NCBI RefSeq assembly: GCF_000949455.1
Contig: NZ_JXXK01000010.1
Span: forward strand, 1-64,000
DNA: 64,000 nt
Reading direction: 5' to 3'
Source of the DNA: Ruthenibacterium lactatiformans
Lineage (GTDB): Bacteria > Bacillota > Clostridia > Oscillospirales > Ruminococcaceae
Shown: positions 25,051-33,336 of the stretch, in pieces
How the letters are laid out: every line of letters starts with the position of its first letter
Position numbering within the stretch: position 1 is the stretch's first letter
Program-made: the position numbers and the translations under genes
Notes under the pieces: generated by a model
The model's input: only the letters and a program-made list of their open reading frames with translations
Databases searched by the model: none
Told to the model about the DNA's origin: nothing

Positions 25051-25293
25051 TTACAGAATCTCGTTCTTCTTCAGCAGAACACGAACGGTATCGGTGGGCT
25101 GAGCGCCGGTCGCGATCCACTTCTTCGCCTTCTCAGCGTCGATCTGGACAACAGCGGGCTCCTTGGTCGGGTCATAGTAACCGATCTCTTCGATGAAACG
25201 GCCGTCGCGGGGGAAGCGGGAATCCGCAACAACCACACGGTAGAACGGAGCCTTCTTCGCGCCCATGCGGCGCAGTCTGATTTTAACAGCCAA
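25051..25293 (-). CDS. rpsP: 30S ribosomal protein S16
   Basis: 80 residues beginning (M)AVKIRLRRMGAKK-type sequence, with the typical A-P-F-Y-R-V-V-V-A-D-S-R and Y-Y-D-P-T. The start is most likely TTG at 25291-25293, because it gives the universal M-A-V-K-I N terminus and sits 7 bp after GGAGGTG; a GTG that overlaps the ribosome site is the only alternative. It lies 79 bp after ffh and is co-transcribed with it. Confidence 0.95.
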   Translation of the reverse strand: MAVKIRLRRMGAKKAPFYRVVVADSRFPRDGRFIEEIGYYDPTKEPAVVQIDAEKAKKWIATGAQPTDTVRVLLKKNEIL

Positions 25294-25372
25294 TCCTGTC
25301 ACCTCCTGTAATTTTTTAAAAACTGTATATCAGCGGGGCAAAGCCCCGTGATTACCGAAATAAAAGCGGCGC

Positions 25373-26716
25373 TTAGCGGAACATGCCGCCCAGGCCTTTC
25401 ATGCCGCGCCCAAACCCCTTGGGGTTCTTTTTGAACTGCTTCATCATCTTCTGCATCTGTTCATACTGGCGAAGCAGGCGGTTAACGTCCTCCACGCGCG
25501 TTCCGCTGCCGGCGGCAATGCGGCGCTTGCGTTTGGGGTCAATGGTAGAGGGTTTGGCGCGTTCGCCCTTTGTCATGCTCTGGATGATAGCCTTCATGCG
25601 GCCAAGCTCTTTTTCGCTTTTGTCCAGCTCGTCGTCCGAAATGCGTCCCGCGCCGGGGAACATGGACATCATGGCGGCAGCGCCGCCCATTTTCTTTACC
25701 TGTTCGAACTGATCCAGCATATCGTTCATGTCGAATTTGTTCTGCATCAGGCGCTTGGCGGTTTCTTCGGCCTTTTTCTGGTCGGCGGTGTCCTGCGCTT
25801 TTTCAATCAGCGTCAGTACGTCGCCCATGCCCAGAATGCGGCTGGCCATGCGGCTGGGATGGAATACCTCCAGGTCGTCCAGCTTTTCGCCCACGCCCGC
25901 GAATTTGATGGGCTTGCCTGTAACGGCACGCACGGAAAGCGCACTGCCGCCGCGGGTATCGCCATCCAGCTTCGTCAGGATAACGCCGTCCAGGCCGGTG
26001 CTTTCAGAGAAGCTTTTGGCTACATTCACAGCGTCCTGGCCGGCCATTGCGTCGATGACGAGCAGCGTTTCGTCCACCTGGACGTTTTCCTTGATGCGCT
26101 GCAATTCGGCCATCAGGTCCCCGTCCACATGCAGGCGGCCCGCCGTGTCGAGGATGACGATGTCGTTCCCGTAGTCCTTTGCGTGGGCCACGGCCTTTTT
26201 GGCAATGGCCTCGGGCTTTTCACCCGGAAGGGCGAACACCGGCGCACCGGCCTTTTCGCCTACGATCTTCAGCTGATCGACTGCGGCGGGGCGGTAAATA
26301 TCGCATGCGGCGAGCAGCGGGCGGTGGCCCTCCTTGATAAAGTGTTTGGCCAGCTTGGCGGTATGCGTGGTTTTGCCCGCACCCTGCAGGCCGCACATCA
26401 TGATCACCGTCGGCGGCTTGGACTTGATGTGGATGCGCGCGGCCTCGCTGCCGCCCATCAGTTCCGTCAGCTCGTCGTTGACGATCTTGATGACCTGCTG
26501 CGCAGGGGTCAGGCTCTCCATGACCTCCTGTCCCATGGCGCGCTGGGTGACGCCGGCGATAAAATCTTTCGCAACTTTATAGTTGACGTCCGCTTCCAGC
26601 AGGGCCATGCGCACCTCGCGCATAGCGTCCTTAATGTCCTGCTCGGTCAGCTTGCCCTTGCCGCGCAGCTTTTTGAATACCGAAGCCAGCTTATCGCTTA
26701 AACTCTCAAATGCCAT
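25373..26716 (-). CDS. ffh: Signal recognition particle protein
   Basis: 447 residues: N domain (1-90), GTPase G domain with the P-loop G-L-Q-G-A-G-K-T-T (~106-114), D-T-A-G-R and T-K-L-D-G, then the Met-rich M domain that binds 4.5S RNA and signal peptides (M-L-D-Q-F-E-Q-V-K-K-M-G, and a Met/Gly-rich tail ending G-M-F-R). It targets nascent membrane proteins to FtsY. ATG 26716 is chosen over an upstream in-frame GTG that overlaps the only ribosome-site-like GAGG. It comes 40 bp after ylxM. Confidence 0.97.
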   Translation of the reverse strand: MAFESLSDKLASVFKKLRGKGKLTEQDIKDAMREVRMALLEADVNYKVAKDFIAGVTQRAMGQEVMESLTPAQQVIKIVNDELTELMGGSEAARIHIKSKPPTVIMMCGLQGAGKTTHTAKLAKHFIKEGHRPLLAACDIYRPAAVDQLKIVGEKAGAPVFALPGEKPEAIAKKAVAHAKDYGNDIVILDTAGRLHVDGDLMAELQRIKENVQVDETLLVIDAMAGQDAVNVAKSFSESTGLDGVILTKLDGDTRGGSALSVRAVTGKPIKFAGVGEKLDDLEVFHPSRMASRILGMGDVLTLIEKAQDTADQKKAEETAKRLMQNKFDMNDMLDQFEQVKKMGGAAAMMSMFPGAGRISDDELDKSEKELGRMKAIIQSMTKGERAKPSTIDPKRKRRIAAGSGTRVEDVNRLLRQYEQMQKMMKQFKKNPKGFGRGMKGLGGMFR

Positions 26717-26756
26717 CGGCGGCACGCCTCGCTTTCCGTTCGTTATGCAGCGCTGT

Positions 26757-27128
26757 TCACGCCTCGCTCATGCGGTTGATGATATGCAGCATCTCGTCCG
26801 CAGCGCGATGGATGTCCTCGGACATCGCGTAATTGTTGTTGTTGTAGAAATTGATGTCGCGGGCGAGCTGCTCCAGCGATTCAATGCCCTCCTGTACAGC
26901 GCGGTACCGCCGCGCAAAGCCGACCTTGTCCTCCAGCTCCAGGATCGTACCCTCGCCGCGCTTGATGGCGTCGCGTACACCCTGGCGGGTGATGCCGAAG
27001 TTGTCCGCGATCTCAGAAAGGGAGAGGTCGTCGTTGTAATACTGCTCCATCACGTCGCGCTGTTTTTCCGTCAGCACGTCGCCGTAAAAATCAAGCAGGT
27101 ACGAAATTTCGAGGTTTTTTGTAACCAC
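26757..27128 (-). CDS. ylxM: YlxM/p13-type SRP-associated helix-turn-helix protein
   Basis: 123 residues. Contains L-L-D-F-Y-G-x-x-L-T-E-K-Q-R (~10-23) and a sigma-70 region-4-like HTH (L-S-L-S-E-I-A-D-N-F-G-I-T-R-Q-G-V-R-D-A-I-K-R at about 35-57), the typical YlxM pattern; in streptococci YlxM binds SRP and tunes it. The GTG at 27128 is preferred because AAAGGAG lies 8 bp upstream; upstream ATGs in the same frame have no ribosome site. First gene of the SRP operon. Confidence 0.93.
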   Translation of the reverse strand: MVTKNLEISYLLDFYGDVLTEKQRDVMEQYYNDDLSLSEIADNFGITRQGVRDAIKRGEGTILELEDKVGFARRYRAVQEGIESLEQLARDINFYNNNNYAMSEDIHRAADEMLHIINRMSEA

Positions 27129-27188
27129 CGCGGCCGCTCCTTTTCTCAAAATCATTGTGTAAAGCAAACCACTTTACACATCTTGTTC

Positions 27189-27217
27189 ATTATACCGCAC
27201 ATGCGGTGTAAAGTCAA
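27189..27217 (-). promoter_or_regulatory. Sigma-A promoter of the SRP/S16 operon
   Basis: On the minus strand TTGACT (27212-27217), a 17-bp spacer and a perfect TATAAT (27189-27194). Confidence 0.9.
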
Positions 27218-27383
27218 GGCCTTTTCAGCGGTTTGCCCATTTTTTTTGCAGCTTTTTGTGCGCTTGGCGCATGCCGGCGGCGAAATGCAAATTTTATGGA
27301 AAACGCATTCCCAAAACTGGGATTTTATAGTATAATAATCGTGATATTGTGTGCGGTTTCGCCGGGAAGGGAGCTGTTTCGTT

Positions 27384-28283
27384 TTGAATATCCACAAAAG
27401 CTATTATGAAACGCTGTACAGCCGCCCCGTGGTGGCGCTTTCCGGGTACTGTGCGAAGTACGATCTGCCGGATTCCCTGTATGCATATCTGGCCTACGGC
27501 GGGACGACGGGCTCCGCAAAGGACGCGCTGGCCGAAGGAATGCTGGCTCTGGCCACGGAAAAAGGCCTTTTGCAGCCGGGCCAGACGGTGATCGAGTGTT
27601 CCAGCGGCAGCTTTGCCGTGGCGCTGGCCGTGGCCTGCGCCCACAGCCGCCACCCGCTGATGCTCTGCATGCCGGCTACCGTGCCGCTGGAGCGCCAGCA
27701 GATGCTGACGAAGTTCGGCGCGCAAATCGTGCTTTCCAACTATGTTTACGGCCGCAGGGGCGTGGAGCAGCGCGCGCAGGAGGCCGTGGAGCAGACGGGC
27801 GGCTATTTCCTGAACTATTTCGACAATGACTTGAACGCTGAATTTCACCGCCGTGTAACGGGCCCGAACATCGCCAAGGCAACGGGCGGCGCGCTGGACG
27901 CGGTTGTTGCGGGCGTAGGCAGCGGCGGCACTATTACGGGCGTGGGCGAATACATCAAGGCATGGTACCCGGATGTAAAGGTGGTTGCCGTAGAGCCTTA
28001 CGAGAGCCAGGCCATCGGCGGCGGGTACATCGGACGGCACAACATCCCGGGCCTGGGCGCGGGCTTTGTGCCGGAAAACTATAACCCGTACATCGTGGAT
28101 GCCGTGATGGCCGTGCCCAGCCATACGGCCAACGTCACGGCGCGTGAGGTGCTGGAGACAGACGCCATTCCGGCTTCGCCCAGCGCGGGCGCCGTGCTGA
28201 CGGCAGCGCACCAGTTGATGGCGGAGCACCCGGATCTGAAGCGGGTGGTCTGTGTGTTTGCGGGGCAGGTTTTGTATGAATAG
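27384..28283 (+). CDS. Cysteine synthase-family PLP-dependent enzyme
   Basis: 299 residues of fold type II PLP enzymes. The probable Schiff-base lysine lies in G-S-A-K-D-A-L-A-E-G-M (~45); phosphate and substrate loops follow in I-E-C-S-S-G-S-F (~72-79) and G-S-G-G-T-I-T-G-V (~178-186). The classic N-P-x-G-S-x-K-D-R and T-S-G-N-T-G motifs of O-acetylserine sulfhydrylase are altered here (T-T-G-S-A-K-D, S-S-G-S-F-A), so the substrate may differ. I place the start at TTG 27384, ~11 bp after AAGGGAG; a GTG at 27351 lacks a ribosome site. A TATAAT at 27331-27336 is the likely -10. Single-gene unit ending at a terminator. Confidence 0.85.
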   Translation: MNIHKSYYETLYSRPVVALSGYCAKYDLPDSLYAYLAYGGTTGSAKDALAEGMLALATEKGLLQPGQTVIECSSGSFAVALAVACAHSRHPLMLCMPATVPLERQQMLTKFGAQIVLSNYVYGRRGVEQRAQEAVEQTGGYFLNYFDNDLNAEFHRRVTGPNIAKATGGALDAVVAGVGSGGTITGVGEYIKAWYPDVKVVAVEPYESQAIGGGYIGRHNIPGLGAGFVPENYNPYIVDAVMAVPSHTANVTAREVLETDAIPASPSAGAVLTAAHQLMAEHPDLKRVVCVFAGQVLYE

Positions 28284-28337
28284 GCAGCTGCCGTGCAGCC
28301 CGGTCCGGGCTGCGGGCAATAAAACGGTATAAAAATG

Positions 28338-28368
28338 AAGCGCGTGTGGAAGCCCACACGCGCTTTTT
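28338..28368. terminator. Bidirectional intrinsic terminator
   Basis: The arms AAGCGCGTGTGG and CCACACGCGCTT with T/A tracts lie between the convergent PLP-enzyme and lrgB genes. Confidence 0.88.
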
Positions 28369-28389
28369 GAATGCTCCGGTATGCCGTGC

Positions 28390-29070
28390 TCACAGAAACA
28401 GCGCCGCGACCACGGTGATCAGCCCGCATACGCCGATGGCGATGCCGCTCATCGCCCCCTGAACTTCGCCCAGCTCCGCCGCCTTTGTGGTGCCCAGCGC
28501 ATGGCTGCATGCGCCGATGGCAAGGCCCTCGGCCACAGGCTCCGTCACGTGCATCAGCTTGGCGAACAAAGGGGCGCACACCGCGCCGATGAACCCGGTG
28601 ACGAGCACGGCCACCATGGTGATGGCCGCGATGCCGCCATGGCTTTCGGCAATGCCTACGGCGATGGGCGTGGTGCAGCTTTTGGGCAGCAGCGCGGCGG
28701 TGACGGCTTCGTCCAGCCGGAACAGGCGGCACAGCAGCAGCACACTTGCCAGGCTGAACAGGCTGCCCGCGGTGCAGCCCACTAAAACGGGTACGAAGTG
28801 GCGCTTGAGCACGGCATACTGGTTGTAGATGTTCAAGGCGAGCACAGCCGTGGCGGGGCCGAGCATCATGTTCACGATATCGCCGCCAATGGCGAAATCC
28901 TCGTAAGGAATGTCGAATATAAGCAGCACGCCGATGCACAGCAGAATAGCGATGACCAGCGGGTTTGCCAGTGTCAGCCCTGTTTTTTTCTGGACCCAGC
29001 GCCCGATCTGGAACGTGCCGATGCACAGCACGATGCCGAACAGCGGCGAGGTGGTGACAGCCTCAATCAT
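28390..29070 (-). CDS. lrgB: LrgB/CidB-family membrane protein
   Basis: 226 residues with six to seven hydrophobic spans and family motifs G-x-A-T-A-V-L-A-L (~72-80), L-L-P-K-S-C-T-T-P-I-A (~128-138) and G-A-C-S-H-A-L-G-T-T-K-A (~187-198). LrgAB-type proteins act with holin-like LrgA in murein hydrolase control, and in some bacteria in export of pyruvate or glycolate. The ATG at 29070 overlaps the end of lrgA by 8 bp, with the ribosome site inside lrgA; the two are one operon. Confidence 0.92.
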   Translation of the reverse strand: MIEAVTTSPLFGIVLCIGTFQIGRWVQKKTGLTLANPLVIAILLCIGVLLIFDIPYEDFAIGGDIVNMMLGPATAVLALNIYNQYAVLKRHFVPVLVGCTAGSLFSLASVLLLCRLFRLDEAVTAALLPKSCTTPIAVGIAESHGGIAAITMVAVLVTGFIGAVCAPLFAKLMHVTEPVAEGLAIGACSHALGTTKAAELGEVQGAMSGIAIGVCGLITVVAALFL

Positions 29071-29431
29071 GACGGGCCTCCTTTTTCTGAATGGCGCGCA
29101 TGGTGAGCTGCACGGCCCAGGCCGTAACGCCGTACACCAGCGGCGTGGTGATGAAGCAGATGGCCAGCAGCGGCAGCAGGTTGGCCCACAGCACATCCGC
29201 ATAGCGCAGGATACCCACGCCGGCGGGCACAAAAAAACAGGCCATGTTGGTGATGAGAAAATTGGATTTTTCTTTGATGTGGTGGGGGCGAAGCAGCTTT
29301 GTGGCAAGCAGGAGGAACAGCAGCACCATACTGATGACGCTGGCGGGGAAGGGGATGGGAAGCAGCGCCGCGATGCCCTCGCCTACCAGGCAGACCGCAA
29401 GCACGATGCCGATTTGTGCCATGATACCCAT
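29063..29431 (-). CDS. lrgA: LrgA/CidA-family holin-like protein
   Basis: 122 residues with four hydrophobic spans and the family features P-I-P-F-P-A-S-V-I-S-M (~25-35) and F-F-V-P-A-G-V-G-I (~66-74). ATG 29431 has AAAGGAG eight bases upstream. Its promoter carries an extended -10 (TGC-TATAAT at 29474-29482, minus strand) and no clear -35. It pairs with LrgB as a two-component membrane complex. Confidence 0.92.
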   Translation of the reverse strand: MGIMAQIGIVLAVCLVGEGIAALLPIPFPASVISMVLLFLLLATKLLRPHHIKEKSNFLITNMACFFVPAGVGILRYADVLWANLLPLLAICFITTPLVYGVTAWAVQLTMRAIQKKEARHD

Positions 29432-29473
29432 TGTAAGAACTCCTTTGGCATTTTTACAAAAAGAACGGTTATA

Positions 29474-29482
29474 ATTATAGCA
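29474..29482 (-). promoter_or_regulatory. Extended -10 promoter of lrgAB
   Basis: On the minus strand TGCTATAAT, about 45 bp before the lrgA start, without a good -35; control by an activator is possible. Confidence 0.6.
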
Positions 29483-29525
29483 CAATACTGATGCGCGAAA
29501 AAGACGGGTTCCCCAAAACACAGGG

Positions 29526-29554
29526 AAACCGCCGCGGTTCGGCCGCGGCGGTTT
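29526..29554. terminator. Stem-loop at the end of the XRE gene
   Basis: The arms AAACCGCCGCGG-like (29526-29536) and CGCGGCGGTTT (to 29554) overlap the XRE stop codon. The T-run is short, so it is a moderate terminator. Confidence 0.6.
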
Positions 29555-29777
29555 AGCGGAACTTCAAAAGCAGATAAGGCTCAATTTCAAGTGCGTCGGC
29601 AATGTCGAACAAAGTGTCCAGCGAAATGCCGATTTTGGCCGTTTCAAGGCGGCTGAGATGTTTGGGGCCGATGCCGATTTTTTCGGCCAATTGTTCTTGA
29701 GTGTAATTGCTTTTTAAACGGTAGTGCTTGATGTTCAGACCGAGTTCTCGCTTGTATTGTAAATTTTTATCGTCCAT
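29553..29777 (-). CDS. XRE-family helix-turn-helix regulator
   Basis: 74 residues, consisting almost only of a Cro/C1-type HTH: L-K-S-N-Y-T-Q-E-Q-L-A-E-K-I-G-I at ~21-36 and H-L-S-R-L-E-T-A-K-I at ~40-49. Small single-domain members bind operator DNA as dimers and often control the neighbouring divergent gene, here a 112-aa protein of unknown role. ATG 29777 has a weak GGTGGTG ribosome site. Target not known. Confidence 0.88.
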   Translation of the reverse strand: MDDKNLQYKRELGLNIKHYRLKSNYTQEQLAEKIGIGPKHLSRLETAKIGISLDTLFDIADALEIEPYLLLKFR

Positions 29778-29852
29778 ATCCGTTCACCACCTGTATTAAG
29801 TTTACAGATGAGAGCGGAATTTATGTACTATGCAAGAAATCAATTTTCCTAT

Positions 29853-29881
29853 TTGACAGATTGATTTATGGCCTTTATACT
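29853..29881 (+). promoter_or_regulatory. Strong sigma-A promoter divergent from the XRE gene
   Basis: TTGACA (29853-29858), 17-bp spacer, TATACT (29876-29881); 44 bp before the start codon of the next gene. Confidence 0.88.
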
Positions 29882-29924
29882 GAGAATTATCAACTTGTGG
29901 TTACCAGTGAGGAAAGGGGAAAAT

Positions 29925-30263
29925 ATGGATTTTTTCGAAATCATTTATGGCCTGATGTACGGCGAATATGTCCTGGAAGGATACCGTGTGCCGCTTTCCC
30001 ACATTGTTCGGCATGAGTTTCGTCCCGGTTCAAAAGCAAGCCGCATCTGGCAGAGGGCGGGCGATGCGCGGGAACGCATCGCCCGGCGCCTGGGCACGGA
30101 TGATGAAGACCCGGACCTGCTTGCAATGGTGGAGAGCTACGAGGAGCTTCAGGAGTATATGTGCCGGCGCTGCTATGAATACGGCAGGCTTTGCCTGCGC
30201 CCGGCCCGGCACGGCGGGCAGAAGGGAAAAAGGCACGCGGTACATCGGCGCGCGGCCCAATAA
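29925..30263 (+). CDS. Small uncharacterised protein, possibly DUF6809-like
   Basis: 112 residues. The order (M-D-F-F-E-I-I-Y at the start, a central charged helix, then a helix ending Y-E-Y-G-R-L at ~95) resembles the DUF6809 group of small Firmicute proteins, which I recall only in outline; the C-terminal 20 residues are basic (R/H/K rich). ATG 29925 is chosen because GGAAAGGGG precedes it. It has a near-consensus promoter and a divergent XRE regulator, so a regulator/target pair is plausible. No enzymatic motif is visible. Confidence 0.6.
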   Translation: MDFFEIIYGLMYGEYVLEGYRVPLSHIVRHEFRPGSKASRIWQRAGDARERIARRLGTDDEDPDLLAMVESYEELQEYMCRRCYEYGRLCLRPARHGGQKGKRHAVHRRAAQ

Positions 30264-30268
30264 AAACG

Positions 30269-30313
30269 GGGAACCCCGGCCCTGCGCCAGATAACGCAGC
30301 GGCCGGGGTTCCT
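30269..30313. terminator. Stem-loop terminator between convergent genes
   Basis: The arms GGAACCCCGGCC and GGCCGGGGTTCC enclose an inner CTGCG/CGCAG stem, between the small plus-strand gene and leuB. Confidence 0.75.
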
Positions 30314-30399
30314 GTCCCCAAGCTCTTTATACTTTCCCCAAAAGCACGCCGGTGAAAAAAACAGAATCCTCCACACCGGCATGCTTTGTTCGTGTGCGC

Positions 30400-31470
30400 T
30401 CAAATTTCCGCGCAGATGGCGTCGCCCATGGCCCTGCAGCCCACAGGCGTGCAGCCCTCGCTCATCATGTCGCCCGTGCGCAGGCCTTTTTCCAGCACCC
30501 GGTTCACCGCGGCCTCAATGGCGTCGCTTTCCTCTGCAAGGCCGAAGGAGTATTTCAGCATCATCGCGGCGGACAGGATGGTGCCGATGGGGTTGGCCTT
30601 GTCCTGCCCGGCAATGTCCGGCGCGCTGCCGTGGATTGGCTCATATAGCCCGCGTGTGCCTTCGCCCAAACTGGAGGACGGAATCATGCCGATGCTGCCC
30701 GTGATCATGCTGGCTTCGTCCGAAAGAATATCGCCGAACATGTTCTCCGTCACGATCACGTCAAACTGGGACGGGTCTTTCACGATCTGCATGGACGCGT
30801 TGTCCACATACATATAGTTGACCTCTACCTGCGGGTAGTCCCCGGCCACGCGCGCGGCCACGGCGCGCCACAGGCGGCTGGTGTCCAGCACGTTCGCCTT
30901 GTCCACCACCGTCAGCTTATTGCGGCGCTTCATGGCCGTTTCAAAGCCCACGCGCAGAATGCGCTCGATCTCATGCTCAGCATAGGGCATCACGTCTGTG
31001 GCCACGCGCTCGCCGTTTACGGTCTCGGTTTTGTGCTCGCCGAAGTACACGCCGCCGATCAATTCCCGCGCCACCATGAAGTCAATGCCTCTCGCCACGA
31101 TGTCCCCCCGCAGAGGGCTCGCGCCGGCCAACTGCGGGAACAGCTTGGCCGGGCGCATATTGGCGAACAGGCCCATGGCGCTGCGGATGCCCAGCAGGCC
31201 CTTTTCCGGCCGCTTATCCCCGGGCACGCCGTCCCACTTGGGGCCGCCCACCGCGCCCAGCAGCACGCTGTCCGCCTCAAGGCAGGCGTCGATGGTCGCC
31301 TGGGGCAGGGGCGTGCCGTAGTTGTCGATGGCCACGCCGCCGATATCAACAAAATTATAGGCGAAATGGTGGCCGTATTTTGAAGCTACGGTCTCCAGCA
31401 CCTTCAGCGCCTCGTTTACGATCTCCGGCCCGATGCCGTCGCCCTTCATCACTGCAATGCGTTTGCGCAT
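30400..31470 (-). CDS. leuB: 3-isopropylmalate dehydrogenase
   Basis: 356 residues. Converts 3-isopropylmalate to 2-oxoisocaproate with NAD+, third step of leucine synthesis. Motifs: M-K-G-D-G-I-G-P-E-I (~7-16), R-x-x-x-G-L-F-A-N-M-R-P (~93-104), E-L-I-G-G-V-Y-F-G (~131-139), D-x-x-x-M-x-x-x-x-x-P-x-x-F-D and N-M-F-G-D-I-L-S-D-E (~237-246), and H-G-S-A-P-D-I-A (~274-281). ATG 31470 has GGAGGAA upstream. Last gene of leuACDB. Confidence 0.97.
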   Translation of the reverse strand: MRKRIAVMKGDGIGPEIVNEALKVLETVASKYGHHFAYNFVDIGGVAIDNYGTPLPQATIDACLEADSVLLGAVGGPKWDGVPGDKRPEKGLLGIRSAMGLFANMRPAKLFPQLAGASPLRGDIVARGIDFMVARELIGGVYFGEHKTETVNGERVATDVMPYAEHEIERILRVGFETAMKRRNKLTVVDKANVLDTSRLWRAVAARVAGDYPQVEVNYMYVDNASMQIVKDPSQFDVIVTENMFGDILSDEASMITGSIGMIPSSSLGEGTRGLYEPIHGSAPDIAGQDKANPIGTILSAAMMLKYSFGLAEESDAIEAAVNRVLEKGLRTGDMMSEGCTPVGCRAMGDAICAEI

Positions 31471-31526
31471 GGTATTCCTCCGTTCCGGGCCGCCCGCGCC
31501 CTGCGCAAGAGCGGCCTGATTGATCA

Positions 31527-32003
31527 TTATTTCAGCGAGTTCAGCAGCCCGCCCCTGTTCACGATGTTCTGAATGAACGGGGGCAGAGGCTGGGCCTGGT
31601 AGGTTTCGTTTTTCGTCAGGTCGGTGATGACGCCTGTGTCGAAATCCACACGCACCTCATCGCCCGCCGCGATGCCGTCGCTGGCGGCCTCGCACTCGAA
31701 AATGGGCAGGCCGATGTTGATGGCGTTGCGGTAGAAAATGCGCGCAAAGGATTTGGCGATGACGCAGGCCACGCCGCTCTCCTTGATGGCGATGGGCGCG
31801 TGCTCCCGGGAGGAGCCGCAGCCGAAGTTCCAGCCCGCCGCCATCACGTCTCCGGGCCTTACGTTGTTTTTGAACTGCGCGTCAATGTCCTCCATGCAGT
31901 GGGCGGCCAGCTCCTTATGGTCGGCCGTGTTCAGGTAGCGCGCGGGGATGATGACGTCGGTATCCACGTTGTCGGGATATTTGTGTGCTTTGCCCTGTAC
32001 CAT
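31527..32003 (-). CDS. leuD: 3-isopropylmalate dehydratase small subunit
   Basis: 158 residues, the short LeuD of bacteria with the separate LeuC. Contains D-N-V-D-T-D-V-I-I-P-A-R-Y (~11-23) and the swivelling-domain motif G-x-N-F-G-C-G-S-S-R-E-H-A-P (~57-70). It forms the isomerase with LeuC. It starts 14 bp after leuC ends, with AAGGAGGAA as the ribosome site. Confidence 0.97.
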   Translation of the reverse strand: MVQGKAHKYPDNVDTDVIIPARYLNTADHKELAAHCMEDIDAQFKNNVRPGDVMAAGWNFGCGSSREHAPIAIKESGVACVIAKSFARIFYRNAINIGLPIFECEAASDGIAAGDEVRVDFDTGVITDLTKNETYQAQPLPPFIQNIVNRGGLLNSLK

Positions 32004-32017
32004 TGTGCCGTTCCTCC

Positions 32018-33283
32018 TTACACTGTCTCCGGGCTGGCGATGTGCCCGGCAATGGCGCTTGCCGCGGCGACGGCCGGGCTTGCGAGATACACTTCGCTGG
32101 CGGTATGGCCCATGCGGCCAACAAAGTTGCGGTTGGTGGTGGCAACACAGCGCTCGCCCTCGGCCAGAACGCCCATGTAGCCGCCCAGGCAGGGGCCGCA
32201 GGTGGGTGTGCTCACAACGCAGCCCGCGTCGATGAACGTGTCCATATAGCCCAGCCGGATGCACTCCTTATAGACGTGCTGCGTGGCGGGAATGATGATG
32301 GCGCGCACGCGGCGGGCCACCTTTCTGCCCTTGAGGATGGCCGCCGCCGCGGCCATGTCGGACAAGCGTCCGTTGGTGCAGCTGCCGATGACCACCTGGT
32401 CGATCTTCACGTTCAGCGCCGCAGCCTCGTCGATGGTCTTTGTGTTTTCGGGCAGATGGGGGAAGGCGACTGTAGGCTGGATGGCCGAAAGGTCGACGTC
32501 GATCACCTGCTCGTATGGCGCGTCTGCGTCGGGAGCATACACGGTATATGCGTGCTGCGCCCGGCCGTCCATGTAGGCGCGGGTCACGTCGTCCACCTCG
32601 AAAATGCCGTTTTTTGCTCCGGCCTCGATGGCCATGTTCGCCATGCACAGGCGGTCGTCGATGGAAAGGCTGGCCAGCCCCGGCCCGCCGAACTCCATGC
32701 TTTTATAAAGCGCGCCGTCCACGCCGATCCTGCCGATGATGTGCAGGATCACATCCTTGCCGCTGGCATGGCCCTGTAAAGCGCCTGTCAGGTTGAAACG
32801 GATGGCGGCGGGCACCTTGAACCAGCACTGGCCCGTGGCCATACCAGCGGCCATGTCCGTGCTGCCCACGCCTGTGGAAAACGCGCCCAGTGCACCGTAG
32901 GTGCAGGTGTGGCTGTCCGCGCCAATGACGCAGTCGCCTGCGGCCACAAGGCCTTTTTCGGGCAGCAGCGCGTGCTCGATGCCCATTTCCCCCACATCGT
33001 AGAAATTCAGGATATCGTATTTGTCCGCAAACATGCGGCTCTGCCTGGCCTGCTGCGCGGCTTTGATGTCCTTATTGGGGACGAAATGGTCCATCACCAG
33101 GCTGATCTTTGTTTTGTCGAACACGGCGTCAAAGCCCGCCTTTTCAAATTCGTTGATGGCCACGGGGCTGGTGATGTCGTTGCCCAGCACCATATCCAGC
33201 TTTGCCATGATGAGCTGGCCCGATACAACGGAATCCAGCCCGGCATGCGCCGCCAGGATCTTCTGTGTCATTGTCATTCCCAT
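32018..33283 (-). CDS. leuC: 3-isopropylmalate dehydratase large subunit
   Basis: 421 residues, the short homoaconitase-like LeuC. The [4Fe-4S] ligands are Cys in I-G-S-C-T-N-G-R (~301) and the C-x-x-C of T-P-T-C-G-P-C (~357-363); G-A-D-S-H-T-C-T-Y-G-A-L (~106-117) is the substrate loop. Isomerises 2- to 3-isopropylmalate with LeuD. ATG 33283 with GGAG upstream; 53 bp after leuA. Confidence 0.97.
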   Translation of the reverse strand: MGMTMTQKILAAHAGLDSVVSGQLIMAKLDMVLGNDITSPVAINEFEKAGFDAVFDKTKISLVMDHFVPNKDIKAAQQARQSRMFADKYDILNFYDVGEMGIEHALLPEKGLVAAGDCVIGADSHTCTYGALGAFSTGVGSTDMAAGMATGQCWFKVPAAIRFNLTGALQGHASGKDVILHIIGRIGVDGALYKSMEFGGPGLASLSIDDRLCMANMAIEAGAKNGIFEVDDVTRAYMDGRAQHAYTVYAPDADAPYEQVIDVDLSAIQPTVAFPHLPENTKTIDEAAALNVKIDQVVIGSCTNGRLSDMAAAAAILKGRKVARRVRAIIIPATQHVYKECIRLGYMDTFIDAGCVVSTPTCGPCLGGYMGVLAEGERCVATTNRNFVGRMGHTASEVYLASPAVAAASAIAGHIASPETV

Positions 33284-33336
33284 CGTTTTGCTTCTCCCTC
33301 CGGTGTTGTGTTTTTTGGACGGGTGTTTCCGTCAAA

